NCBI GenBank assembly: GCA_016169945.1
Contig: JADLSH010000127.1
Span: 1,614,501-1,678,500, forward strand
DNA length: 64,000 nt
Reading direction: 5' to 3'
Source of the DNA: Trachythela sp. YZ-2020
Lineage: Eukaryota; Cnidaria; Anthozoa; Malacalcyonacea; Clavulariidae
Shown here: positions 12,801-22,911 of the stretch, in pieces
How positions within the stretch are numbered: the stretch's first letter is position 1
Layout of the letters: every line of letters begins with the position of its first letter
Made by a program: the position numbers and the translations under genes
Notes under the pieces: model-generated
Told to the model about the DNA's origin: nothing
The model's database searches: none
Seen by the model: the letters and a program-made list of their open reading frames with translations, nothing else

Positions 12801-15216
12801 TTGTTTTACTTTATCAAATTCTAGGAAGAAGTGATGGGAGGGTGGATAGTTTCGAGAATGATCGATGACCAAGAACCTATTAGTTATAAATTTACACCAA
12901 AGTTTGTTCTTAGAGGTGGACAGTCAGTTACGGTGAGTTTAATTGAACTGAGTTTTAGAAAAAGTGAATACGTTCCAATACTTCGTGTTCAAATGAACAG
13001 GACCTTGGCAGAGTGTTGACGGGCTCTTTACATAAGTTTTAAACTGTTCTCTCTAGAGGTTCATTAATGGTCATCTCTTATTGATCCGGTGTTACTACAG
13101 AAGGAAACCTGTAAACTAACTATATTTATACTTGAGGTCCTGTTATCAGGTCCAAACCTATTGCAGGAAGAAACCGGAGTACCAGTAGAGAACCTGGGGT
13201 GTTTGCCACTGTTTGGCAGAGTCAAACTGGAAGCACTCTTCTCACATGTGAATGAGGCGAAATTATAATCTGACAACTGCATATTACAGGGTCGAACCAC
13301 TGTGTCAACAACACCTGTCGTTCTGACGACTGCGCTACTTACGGTTAAATTATATGTTGTGAGTTTGACGATTGCTCTTTTGTGATTGGTAATTTTATCT
13401 TTCCAAAGATCTGGGCCAACCAGGGGGGTGGTCAACACAAACCACCAACAGACTTGGTATTCAGACAGCAGTCGTCGTGGGGAACTGGCAAGGGAATAAA
13501 GACAGCCGTCACGGACACGGAGAGCAAGGTGCGTAACACTTTGTATCAGTTTGCTGACGAGTATCAACAATTACATGACTTTGAAATCAGATTACTGGCT
13601 TCTGTAGTCGGTATGACGGACTACGAGGAGTTTTTATAAAGAATATATATAGTTTGTGAGAGTTTTAGACCTCAAACGCCCCCGAGTTGCTGTTTTAGAA
13701 CGAACTGCGTAAACAATTTTTAACCAATGAATTTATGATTTGTGAGATTGTGCCGTTACATACTATAGAGACTGATCATTGGTCTTAATGTAAACACAAG
13801 ATGAAATTGAAAGTTATCCAGGCAATGGTTCTGGGAAAAAATCATGCCTGATGTTTTCCTGAAAGTTCGTGTTATGTTGTATTTCTACCTGTGCATGCGC
13901 ATTGAATGTTCATCCGTTTCTAGTTATAATTGTGCCATTGTTTAAATTTAATCACTCCTGTGTTGCCGTTTTAGTTTTATACATTCGCGAAGGAAATGTA
14001 GATGAAGTTTCAAGCAATAATTGTGCTTGTAAACTTTTTTCCCAATGTAAAAAGAAATATAAAAGTTTTGAAGAAGATTTGTAGATTATAAAAGAAGATT
14101 ATAAAAGACGTATTAAAGTTTTGATTAAAGATTAAGTACTGTAAAGGATAAAAGCCGAAACCCAATCCATTATTTGAGAGAATGGACAGCACATATGGAT
14201 TGGGTTTCGGCTTTTATCCTTTACTTAAGATGTATGTGTCAGAAAATGGTCGTATCATGTCAGTTCGAAAATTTTAAAATCTATTTGTAATTCCATCTCT
14301 ACAAGATATGGCTTTATAATAGGGGAAATGCATTCATGCTAATGCCAGTACTCTGTGTTATTGATTGTGTCATGGTTTAGTAACCATTCTATAGGTCAAA
14401 AAGATTATTCTTGACAAATGAAAAACTGGAGAGTGTAGTCTAATGTATCTAGTTTGTTTGTTCCCCAACTTGCGTTGGACAAATGCCAGTTTTAAGGCCA
14501 CTTGTCCGCCTATGCCAAAGTACAACTTAACAAATATCGTGCTATATTTAAATCCTGGGTTTTCTTGCAGGAAGTAGCAAGTTTATTGGAAGAAGCAGTT
14601 GTAACTACATTTGATGATGTCGATTCAGGGGCGAATGATTCCATTACAACAAGACGGCGAACAAAACTGGTAGGGTTATCGTTCAGAGTTTCTACTTAAA
14701 ACCTTTTAGATGTTCTCGACTCTTAGTTCTCTCACTGGTTCAGCATTACTACTCGAGTTCCCGGAGAAAACTGCGGTGTTTGATAAAGTCAAACTTGAAG
14801 CTCTCTTCTCACATGCGACTGAGGCGAGATTATAGTCAGACAATTGCATGCTGTGGGAATCAAACCGCAGACGGGAAAGGCACATTCACTAAGCACTGTA
14901 CCACAACACCCTGTTAGCTCCGGACTTAACCTTATCACTTCTTACAGTTACAGCAGTACTGCATGGGCTATAGGAAAGGCACATTCACTAAACAACACCC
15001 TCACACATTCCTGCTCGGACTTAACATTACTACTTTACTCTTTGCAGTAACTGCATGGCACCATCTATATTTGGTCTGTGGGGTAGCGGCCGATGAGGGT
15101 AAACGGTGTTTAGTTTTATTTACAGTATTTTTATTTGATTGATGCTCAAAAGCAAAGCATTCTCTTTTCAGATGCGTGCTGGCGGTGCGAATGATGAGAA
15201 ATGTGTTATTTCGTAG
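6874..15216 (+). CDS. Nuclear lamin (10 exons, CaaX box CVIS)
   Basis: Exons: 6874-7235, 8665-8947, 9420-9599, 9698-9823, 10669-10889, 11829-12021, 12825-12932, 13409-13528, 14571-14669, 15172-15216, giving 578 residues. It forms the filament meshwork under the inner nuclear membrane. The head has a Cdk-type site SPTK at 24-27, just before the rod. The rod spans about 31-391, opening with [19 protein letters not shown] and closing with [12 protein letters not shown]; its length fits a lamin-type coil 1B. Then come a nuclear localisation signal ([11 protein letters not shown]), an Ig-like lamin tail domain (about 432-545, including [17 protein letters not shown] and PPTDLVF), and the farnesylation motif CVIS on a last exon of 14 codons. 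Intron 3 appears to be GC-AG (AAG|GCAAGG). All junctions keep frame. A cytoplasmic intermediate filament is excluded by the localisation signal, tail domain and CaaX. Confidence 0.95.
10179..10572. mobile_element. Inverted-repeat element in lamin intron 4
   Basis: The left arm, near 10179-10230, reads GTGCACACAGTGAGCTC, then a TA tract, then CTGGAGTGAGAACTT. The inverse stands near 10520-10572 (AGTTCTTACTCCAGATATAT, GGAGCTCACTGTGTGCAC). Subterminal stretches also pair. No coding region; probably a non-autonomous DNA transposon. Confidence 0.6.
10988..11800. mobile_element. 813-bp TIR element in lamin intron 5, TA target site
   Basis: Terminal inverted repeats of about 91 bases differ at one position; both outer ends read CTGCTATTTGCAATCAAACG. 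TA flanks both ends (10986-10987 and 11801-11802), as expected for Tc1/mariner-like insertion. A 22-bp tandem repeat around CAACGTAACGTTCATAGC occupies about 11598-11729, just inside the right TIR. No transposase is encoded. Confidence 0.8.
12083..12340. mobile_element. 258-bp palindromic MITE in lamin intron 6
   Basis: Ends are CAGTCGATTTCAACTAAC and, inverted, CCGTCGATTTCAACTAAC, flanked by TA on both sides. Inner arms of ACTTCG-rich sequence pair over about 100 bases. No coding capacity. Confidence 0.7.
12600..12695. repeat. Short minisatellite in lamin intron 6
   Basis: Repeated units of GGAACGCAATTCGAACGCAC, complete and partial, about four in a row. Confidence 0.7.
13050..13345 (-). 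mobile_element. Degenerate tRNA-derived SINE in lamin intron 7
   Basis: On the minus strand the head reads GTAGCGCAGTCGTCAGAAC (A-box-like) and GTGGTTCGACCC (B-box-like). The body includes the inverse of GAAACCGGAGTACC, also found in the better-kept copy at 56141-56490. Confidence 0.6.
14141..14224. repeat. Perfect 30-bp-arm hairpin in lamin intron 8
   Basis: The arms at 14141-14170 and 14195-14224 are exact inverse complements (AAAGCCGAAACCCAATCCAT inside each), with a 24-base spacer. No poly-T follows, so this is not read as a terminator; a tiny fold-back element is likely. Confidence 0.75.
14720..14890 (-). mobile_element. Degenerate SINE in lamin intron 9
   Basis: The minus strand carries a B-box-like GGTTTGATTCC. 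The body includes the inverse of CCCGGAGAAAAC and matches the SINE in intron 7 (shared CTCTTCTCACATG and GAGGCGA). Further decayed pieces may extend to about 15060. Confidence 0.5.
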
Positions 15217-15485
15217 TAAAAGACTTGACTTACCCCTATCATGCAGAAGTATATGGCGTGGAGCTGTCGATTGTGTTCGCAATAAGCTAAACCTGAGGCT
15301 TTATATATTAGACGGATGTGTAAATAACAAACTATGTATGCAAATTGTATTTGCCGTGAAACAAAACTAACAAGTTGCTATTATTTAGATATATATTACA
15401 GTTGTAATATCACTAATCGTAAATATATCTTTCTATCTACTGGGATGGGTGTGTAGAGATTCCTTGTCGTCAACCATCACATAAG

Positions 15486-15612
15486 GTCGGCATTGACATT
15501 ATTGCCATCATCATTACCACCATCATAATCACCATCGTAATAATCGTCACCACCACTATTATCACCACCATAATCACTCATCACCACCATCATCATCGCA
15601 ACCAACATCACC
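15486..15612. repeat. CAT/CAC-rich low-complexity tract
   Basis: Imperfect runs of CATCAT, CACCAC and AATCAC triplets, just downstream of the lamin stop. Confidence 0.8.
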
Positions 15613-15647
15613 ATTCAGTAATCATGACTTTTCAAATCATTAATAAT

Positions 15648-15852
15648 TTAAGCAGCGACGTTTTTGACGCCACGGACGTCAGATGGCCGAGAGAGGATTG
15701 GATTAAAAACTGTGTTTGTGTCAGTTTGTGGTGATCTTCAACAAACATGTCTATAACATCCCTACACGAACGTCATGATGAAAAACGGCGCCAAAATTAG
15801 GTATGCTAACTTTCGGATAACGTCCGTGTTGACAAAAACGTCGCTTGCTTAA
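15648..15852. mobile_element. Inverted-repeat MITE between lamin and MYORG-like 1
   Basis: The left end reads TTAAGCAGCGACGTTTTTGA and the right end inverts to TTAAGCAAGCGACGTTTTTG. Both continue into a shared CACGGACGT. No reading frame. Confidence 0.65.
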
Positions 15853-16034
15853 GCTCCCTATTACCACAAGGCCAACGCCTAAAAAGGCGAGCGATTATAG
15901 ACGGCGGGCTGTGGAAGAGTAAGGAATTGTGTCACTTCAAAAGAAATTGAACACATTAAGTGGAAAACACCATGTGAAATTCACGTGCTGATTATAAAAG
16001 AAAACACGTGACAGAAGTCAAAAACAAAACAAAG

Positions 16035-18065
16035 ATGGCTTCGAAGAAGGGAGTTGCAGACGAAGTGCAATTGATATCAAAACCAAGTTTTTCAAGCACG
16101 AAAAAGCATGAAAGTCGTTCCCTCTTTTTGGGAATACTAGTGCTTACTCTTCTATTATTAATGATTGGCATTGTTGTGTATGTTCGCCTTATTACTGGCA
16201 GCCAAAATGGTTATTGCGGTGGGGGTTTACATGTTGACTTTATCAGAAAGAAGATTTATTTGTCGGATAGTGAAGACCCATCCTCAATTATTGCTGAAAT
16301 CGCGAAGAACCTAGATGAGAAAATGGTGGAAAGACGCCCAATCGAAAATGGTTTTGAATACACTTGGCAAAATGGTCCCAAACTCGTGGTTAAAGATTTG
16401 CAAGATAATTGTACCGCTTTGCAATGGTCAGGGATGGAAAACGTTGGTGATTATCCCCTAGACTGTTTTGTGTTGAACGGTAGAAATTGGTACGGTGGAG
16501 CGGAATTGTACAAGCAAGTTTGGCCATTTGAGAAATCGGTCATGGAGATGGCGGCTTATTACCCCCAAGACACCATTAATGCTTATTACTATAAAATACC
16601 AGCATTTGGTCCTGTATTAGGCAGATATTGGGTTAATTCCCAAGGCATTGCTATTATTGGCAACCAAATTTCGCCACTGGTTGTCGGTATAAACACGGCG
16701 AAACAGCCAGGTCGACTTTGTCTTACTATTGACCCAACCCAATACCCCAACACCAGCGTAACACCTCAATTGAACTACACAGTTTGCAAAGGTGACAATG
16801 TTAAGACCATTCATCAAGCAATGGTTCGAAAGTATTTCAAGAAGTTGACAAAAGGTCCTGACAGGAAAATGATGCAAGATCCAGTATGGTCGACCTGGGT
16901 GAAATATCATTCAGAAGTGAACCAAAATGATGTTGAACAATTTCTCGATCAAATTGTCATCAATAATTTCTCTTGCAGTCAGCTTGAAATTGATGACAAG
17001 TACACTACAAAATACGGTGATTATGACTTTGATCCGATTAAATTCCCCACACCGAAAGACATGATTGAAAAGATACATAATGCCAGTTGCCGGGTTACCA
17101 CCTGGGTTCACCCGTTTGCCGAAGTGACATCAAAGGCATATGCCGATGGTAAGAAGTTGGGTATGTTTGTTGTTGGAGGAGATGGTAAGACCCCTGGGTT
17201 ACTACAATGGTGGAATGGTTATGCGGCTGCGGTCGATGTTACAAAACCTAGTGCCTATGATTGGTTCTTGAATCGACTAAAAGTATTTCAAAAGGATTAT
17301 ACCATTGATTCGTTCAAATTTGATGCAGGTTCCGTAACATACCTACCTTTCCAGTATACTTTGAATGGTACCAGTATACCATCAATTTACTCTGTACAGT
17401 ATGCAAAACTCGCCTCAGAAATTAACAGCATGGTTGAAGTCCGTGTCGGGGACCATAGCCAGGATTTGTCTGTGTTTGTGAGGTTTCTCGACAGAGATGC
17501 ATCTTGGGATACTGCAATGGGGCTTCAATCCGTCATTCCGACTGTCTTGACGTTTGGAATTTTGGGCTACCCATTTATTTTGCCCGATATGATTGGTGGA
17601 AACGGCAATCCCGACAAAGAGCTGTTTATCCGATGGATGCAACTGAACGCGTTCCTCCCCTCAATGCAGTTCTCGCATGCCCCGTGGGATTTTGACAACG
17701 AAACCATTGCAATTGCTCATAATATGATGAACATTCGAGCCAGCATTATGCCAACATTGCTCAATGGGGTTGATTATGCTGTTGAGACTGGTGATCCAAT
17801 CATTCGCCCGTTATGGTGGATTGCGCCAGATGATCCAGAGGCTCTCACCATTGACCAGCAGTTTATGGTGACGGATGTATACCTTGTTGCTCCAGTTGTT
17901 ACCCAAGGTGCAAAGAACATCACCGTGTACCTACCCAAGGGAGTATGGCTGGAGGAATTTGGAAGCAAGGCTAACCATACCATGATGCAAGGCGGGACAG
18001 TTTTCTATAATAACACTGGCCTAGCTGATGTGTACTACTTTAAAAATATCACTTTTTCACATTAG
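16035..18065 (+). CDS. MYORG-like GH31 glycosidase, copy 1 (catalytic residues kept)
   Basis: Intronless, 676 residues, from the ATG giving MASKKG; the frame is open a little upstream but only from a GTG. It has a short cytoplasmic tail, a type II membrane anchor at about 30-52, then a lumenal GH31 barrel. Family marks: DCFVLNGRNWYGGAELYKQ, KFDAGS with probable nucleophile Asp430, LDRDASW with probable acid/base Asp486 (Asp488 is the other candidate), GILGYPFILPDMIGG, and RPLWWIAPDDP near the C-terminal beta domain. Several NxS/T sites suit lumenal exposure. Human MYORG is an endoplasmic reticulum alpha-galactosidase of similar length and is also encoded in one coding exon; the same activity here is inferred. 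Two paralogues lie downstream on the same strand. Confidence 0.88.
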   Translation: MASKKGVADEVQLISKPSFSSTKKHESRSLFLGILVLTLLLLMIGIVVYVRLITGSQNGYCGGGLHVDFIRKKIYLSDSEDPSSIIAEIAKNLDEKMVERRPIENGFEYTWQNGPKLVVKDLQDNCTALQWSGMENVGDYPLDCFVLNGRNWYGGAELYKQVWPFEKSVMEMAAYYPQDTINAYYYKIPAFGPVLGRYWVNSQGIAIIGNQISPLVVGINTAKQPGRLCLTIDPTQYPNTSVTPQLNYTVCKGDNVKTIHQAMVRKYFKKLTKGPDRKMMQDPVWSTWVKYHSEVNQNDVEQFLDQIVINNFSCSQLEIDDKYTTKYGDYDFDPIKFPTPKDMIEKIHNASCRVTTWVHPFAEVTSKAYADGKKLGMFVVGGDGKTPGLLQWWNGYAAAVDVTKPSAYDWFLNRLKVFQKDYTIDSFKFDAGSVTYLPFQYTLNGTSIPSIYSVQYAKLASEINSMVEVRVGDHSQDLSVFVRFLDRDASWDTAMGLQSVIPTVLTFGILGYPFILPDMIGGNGNPDKELFIRWMQLNAFLPSMQFSHAPWDFDNETIAIAHNMMNIRASIMPTLLNGVDYAVETGDPIIRPLWWIAPDDPEALTIDQQFMVTDVYLVAPVVTQGAKNITVYLPKGVWLEEFGSKANHTMMQGGTVFYNNTGLADVYYFKNITFSH

Positions 18066-18438
18066 TTTGTTCTCGCATTATTTTTCAATATTGTGTGCTA
18101 CAATTCTCTGTATATTGCTGGCCTAAAATAAGACTAATTCATATTACATGTAATTTAATTTTCTGGAACATTTAATAAGGTTATTTAATAACCATATGGT
18201 TATTTAATAACCATATTTTGCTATACATGTAATCAAATTTTTTCATAAAACAAAAATATGTGTTCATCATTCTATGTAATTTTACCAATTACTTTAATAT
18301 TCATTTTATTGGCACGTCATATTTATTAGCATTGGGTCATAATTACTGAAGGGCTAGCGGTGGATCTTAGGTTAGGTCATTTTTACATTTTGTTGTTGTC
18401 CTGTCCAAAGCTAATAAAGAGATTGGTGACATAGTTTT

Positions 18439-18611
18439 GCAGGACCTTTTTTAAGAAATCGTTAGTGGGGGGCCATAATCGAAAGGGGACGTAACAAGTA
18501 GGTGGTGTATTACAGGTGTGGGAAGCTGAAGGGAGGTCCTTCCCCAGATAATTTTTGTATTCTTGAGTCTCTGTGGCTTGATTTCCTGCATTTTCAGAGA
18601 CAATTTTTGCT
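18439..18611 (-). mobile_element. Dispersed element family B, partial copy
   Basis: Matches, in inverse orientation, the right half of the element at 42465-42838 (shared ACGTAACAAGTAGGTGGTGT and CTGTGGCTTGATTTCCTGCA). It lies in the spacer between the first two MYORG-like genes. Confidence 0.65.
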
Positions 18612-18795
18612 TAAAGTGAGGTCGCAATAATTTTGGTTCGCTGACGTCACTCTAGGAGTTGCTAAATAATATTGCGCAATTTCTGGGGACTGGGAAAGCT
18701 CGGCGAAATATTTTGTACACAAAAAGTTTTGAAAATTGAAACTTTTGCTGTGACAAATTTGTAACGTTGAGGAATACTTGTTATTTTACTGCGTG

Positions 18796-20688
18796 ATGCG
18801 TTCATTTTACTACCGAAACAAATCAACAGCATGGCTTGTGATTTTCTTTATCGCATTGCTTTTTATTTTAACGTCAATTCGTCGCAAACGTAGCCTTAGA
18901 AAGCCATGGAGTAAAGACGAGCGAGGGTTATTTAGATTCGACCCTCGTACAAGGGAAATACAAGTACGAAACTTAAAAGGTGATACAATTCTAGAAGGGA
19001 ATTTGGGGATAAACATCGGGTCGAGCTATTCGAGCCCAGAAGAGAGTACAAAAGATGGGCTACACTATACATGGGGAGGTCATATTTTACAAAGCATTAT
19101 GAAGGGGGATAAAAATTGCATAACAGTTGACTGGGACAGTATATCGGATGAACCATTTACACCAATGGACTGTTTTAGTTTGGGAAAGTTTTACTGGTAT
19201 GGAGGTGGACAACTGAACATGCCTAGCTGGCCGTTAAATAAGGCGACTCTTCAAATGTCCCCGTTTTACGCTAAAGTTTATAAGGATATCGGGAATCAAC
19301 ATTTTACATCGGTCGTTGAACCTTATTGGCTGAGCTCTAGTGGTGTTGCAATTTTTGTCGATGAAATTGTACCACTTCATGTAAGCATTAATGAAAAAGG
19401 TAACGGCAAGCTATGCCTGAAAGCCGATACGGAGGGTTACCCCGGCCATCCGAAACCTGTACACCTCAAGTACAGAATGTGTTTTGGAAACAGTATTAAG
19501 TCCACTCACCTGTTCGTTAGTTCAAAGTATTTTGATAAACCATCTGAGTCGTTAAGTAGCTCAATATCGAGGTATCCCATCTGCTCACTCAAGTTGCCAA
19601 ACCAAGCTAAACTAACAAGGTTTTTTAGATCTATTGTAATCCGTCAGTTTTCTTGCGGTCACATAGATCTGGGCTTGCAACAAGGTTTGGAGTTTAACAA
19701 ACAAGACTTCCCAAATCCAAAAGGTCTCATTAAAGAGATCCAAGCTCGGAAATTGAAAGTCACCGCAATGGTTGATTCGGTTTTTGATACGAAACAACAT
19801 GTGCCGAAAGAGTTTTTAATCAAAAGTAGTTGGCAAACAAATTCTCTTGATCTGTCCAACTTGAACGTAAGGAATTGGTTCACCGAAAAGATTACAAAAT
19901 TCAAAAAGAAATTCAGCATTGAAACAATCAGATTTTGTTGTGGGGATTTGGAGTATCCCATTACTGAATATAGACTCGAAGGTCGAAATCCAGGCTTATT
20001 TGTACAGAACTATGCCAAAGTTGCAGCAAGTATCAGTAAGAGTACAGATATCCAAGTAGGTTATAAGACGCAATCACTGCCTTTGGTGATAAAGATTGCT
20101 GACCGTTATCCAAATTGGGGAAAGGATATGGGTTTAAGATCAATAATACCGATGGTTTTAAGTGTTGGTATCATTGGTTATCCGTTTGTGACAATCGGAC
20201 CAATTGGTGGAAAAGCAACTGAGACGTCAATAGTTGATAAAGAACTATACATAAGGTGGATGCAACTGAGCGTCTTTTTCCCCGTCATGGAATTTGTAAC
20301 GTACCCTTGGGAATACGATGATAGCGATACAGTTCAGGCATCGGCAGATATACTGGATATCCGATACATGTTATGGGATAATATTTTAACCATTGCTAAA
20401 GAAAGTGTAGAGACAGGAGCCCCAATTGTCCGACCAATGTGGTGGCTGGCACATAATGACCCTGTGACCCACCATTTGGGTGCACAGTTCATGCTAGGGG
20501 ATATTTACCTCATTGCCCCTGTTTTGTGGCCACAAGTCAAGAATCACGAGGTGTACCTCCCCAAAGGAGTGTGGAGAGAGATGTTTGGGAAGGGAGTGAA
20601 ACATGAACTCGATGTTGGACAATGGATTACTTTTAACGTTGATTTGAAAACTGTGGTTTACTTTGAATGCCTCATTTGTAAGCCATGA
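18796..20688 (+). CDS. MYORG-like GH31 protein, copy 2 (nucleophile replaced by Cys)
   Basis: Intronless, about 630 residues from the ATG giving MRSFYY. Type II anchor at about 14-30 (WLVIFFIALLFILTSI) followed by basic residues. The fold is intact: DCFSLGKFYWYGGGQL, GIIGYPFV, KELYIRWMQLS, IVRPMWWLAHNDP. Where copy 1 has KFDAGS, this copy has RFCCGD, so Cys381 stands in place of the nucleophile Asp. The Asp aligned with the acid/base remains in ADRYPNW (Asp436). PDMIGG in the GH31 core has become IGPIGG. Retaining glycosidases need the carboxylate nucleophile, so this is probably a pseudoenzyme, perhaps a sugar-binding or regulatory paralogue. The frame has no stops or frameshifts, which suggests it is under constraint. 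Confidence 0.85.
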   Translation: MRSFYYRNKSTAWLVIFFIALLFILTSIRRKRSLRKPWSKDERGLFRFDPRTREIQVRNLKGDTILEGNLGINIGSSYSSPEESTKDGLHYTWGGHILQSIMKGDKNCITVDWDSISDEPFTPMDCFSLGKFYWYGGGQLNMPSWPLNKATLQMSPFYAKVYKDIGNQHFTSVVEPYWLSSSGVAIFVDEIVPLHVSINEKGNGKLCLKADTEGYPGHPKPVHLKYRMCFGNSIKSTHLFVSSKYFDKPSESLSSSISRYPICSLKLPNQAKLTRFFRSIVIRQFSCGHIDLGLQQGLEFNKQDFPNPKGLIKEIQARKLKVTAMVDSVFDTKQHVPKEFLIKSSWQTNSLDLSNLNVRNWFTEKITKFKKKFSIETIRFCCGDLEYPITEYRLEGRNPGLFVQNYAKVAASISKSTDIQVGYKTQSLPLVIKIADRYPNWGKDMGLRSIIPMVLSVGIIGYPFVTIGPIGGKATETSIVDKELYIRWMQLSVFFPVMEFVTYPWEYDDSDTVQASADILDIRYMLWDNILTIAKESVETGAPIVRPMWWLAHNDPVTHHLGAQFMLGDIYLIAPVLWPQVKNHEVYLPKGVWREMFGKGVKHELDVGQWITFNVDLKTVVYFECLICKP

Positions 20689-21232
20689 AAATATGTAGAT
20701 ATTTATTGATGATTTGTTTTGCTAGTACAAGTTGTAAATAGTAGCTTCTTTGAACATAATTATTATGTTGTGAACTAAGAAAAAGTAGTTATTTGATAGT
20801 ACTATAGTATATTTAATGGGTAAGATGTAATTAGTTTTGTAAATAGTACTTGTTCTGTAATTATTTAATTTTGTATTCAAAGGAATATGTTTAGCACAGT
20901 TGAATAGTTCATAGTTGATATGGATTTAACCCGAATGAACATCGTGTGGCAATGCCTCTATGTTCATGTTGTATCAGGCACCTTTTTTACCTGATAGGGC
21001 AGACAATTGCATGTATTACAGGGCAGTATTTAAATTGCTAAGTTTCCACTAGTAGTCACTGGCTTAGGGTGGAAATACAAGGTGCTCAAAACTTCAGCAC
21101 CATGTGGTCAAGATGTGCATAAATATCTAGATTTTCTTGGCAACTCACTCAATGAGATGCCAACAAAATCTAGATATTTACCCACAACTTAACATGCCAG
21201 TACCCTAGTATATATACATGAACTTGTGGTTA
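20689..21232. other. 3' flank of MYORG-like 2
   Basis: No gene seen. At about 21125-21180 lies a short inverted repeat around AAATATCTAGATTTT. Confidence 0.4.
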
Positions 21233-21244
21233 GAGCTCGACAAC

Positions 21245-21345
21245 TGGACTCTGCAGCTCAGTTGGTTAGAGCTGCACCGGAATCGCAGGTTTCGATTCCT
21301 GCCAGGGACCTATAGTTGCATTTTTCGCAGCTGTTCCTGGTTAGG
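21245..21345 (+). mobile_element. tRNA-derived SINE head
   Basis: GCTCAGTTGGTTAGAGC resembles the Pol III A box and D-arm. GGTTTCGATTCCTGCC, about 30 bases on, resembles the B box. The implied cloverleaf has no proper acceptor stem, so this reads as a SINE rather than a tRNA gene. Confidence 0.6.
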
Positions 21346-21360
21346 TCTAATAAATGTATA

Positions 21361-22368
21361 TAATTTACACTCAATAATTTTCCATCTACAAAACCCTTCA
21401 AGATGTGCACCTTCAGAGTTTTTAATCACATTCCAGAAATAGAATGCACGAAATTGCTGCTGTAGCGCCATTTATGGTATCAAATCTCCAGGCATACCCT
21501 TGGATAAACCCCCAAAAGGATTAAAATTTCTGTCGAGCTTGAATACCTTCACTAAACCATCAAATACTTAATAACATGCAAAATTGCCAAAGTTGCCTTA
21601 ACACAGTCCAAAGAGATTCACAGCAGAGTATGTAAGTTGTAAGCCTATCCCAAATTTGGATGCCCAAATTCCAGATCCTACCCTAAGACCATGGATATCA
21701 TAACATGTACCATTTCATACTCAATTTCATTTCTAAAGAATATTCTGATTTGTTTCTAAGTTGCAACCTTTATTTCAACAGGGTTACCCTTTCAGAAGAA
21801 AAATCTTCTGCTATCAATAATAGGGGCCCTGTAAATTTGATCAATTACAGTACTATTATACTTCAAAATTACTGCCAATCGGCATATACATTGTCTATTA
21901 ACAATACTAACCAACATCACAGATGACTTTAGCCAATACAGTGGTGTAACTTAACTTTTTTGACCACTTGGGATCAGGGCAAGTAGGACATGAGAAATGG
22001 TTGCCCTGAATTTTAAAATTCACTTGCCATTAGATCAAGCTTTGGTTCACGTCATCACAAACTTGAAGCAAATTATTGCAGTAAGCATGACATGTTGATG
22101 GATAACTACAATTTGCATTATATAACACCAATTTACACCATTCTCCTATTTTCCTTAAGAACTGAAGTCAAATTTAAGTTGAGGCACAATGTCCGTACTG
22201 CAATGGTCGAACAATGTCTGTCGAGTCATGTTCATTTCTTTCATAGGGGATAATAACTTAGAGATGGCCAGCTTGTTCTGGCAAAGCTGAAACAGAAAGC
22301 AACTTGCTCTGGGCGAGCGGGCAAGCGTTAAGTTACACCACCGCAATAACATTCATATTCCTTTACAA
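21361..22368. other. Intergenic, no recognisable feature
   Basis: Only short chance frames and no domain. Confidence 0.4.
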
Positions 22369-22494
22369 CTTGTTTGTTCATTCATTACATTTACATACCA
22401 AATATGTTATAGCATTACAACATACTTCATGCTTGTTTGTTCATTCATTACATTTACATACCAAAGATGTTATAGCATTACAACATACTTCATG
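22369..22494. repeat. 63-bp direct tandem duplication
   Basis: Units at 22369-22431 and 22432-22494 begin CTTGTTTGTTCATTCATTAC and differ at one base. Confidence 0.85.
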
Positions 22495-22911
22495 CTATAA
22501 ACTGTACAATTATAGAAATCTAAGAAAAAGTTAATTAACTTCTTTAGTTTTCATGTTCAATCCATACCAAACTTAGAGAACATCTGTATTCCATAGATTG
22601 CAACACCATGTTTGCTGAGCCATACACAAAAAACTCTGTGGGCAAAGACTGGAATGTGTTCACCCCAGGCTGTATCAATGCTTCTGGAGGTTAAAAGCTA
22701 ACTCTTTCCTTTATTTTCAAACTGCACTTCGGAAATTCTTCTAGTGTTCTACTGTAATGGTGTTTCTTGATACTTGTCTGTATCGAATCTGCAAAAAAAC
22801 AAATAAACACAAAGCAGACAAAGTGCACTGTGCTTGAGAAGCTGGCTAGATAGACAACCCTTACATGTGCTATACCTATTAAACCTTTTTAATATAAATA
22901 AATTGAATGCA

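Noticed and set aside
14141..14224. Rho-independent-style terminator
   Set aside because: It is inside a eukaryotic intron and lacks a T-run; a fold-back repeat is simpler.
21240..21312. Functional tRNA gene
   Set aside because: A- and B-box-like motifs are present but no acceptor stem pairs and the anticodon arm is poor; a SINE head is the better reading.
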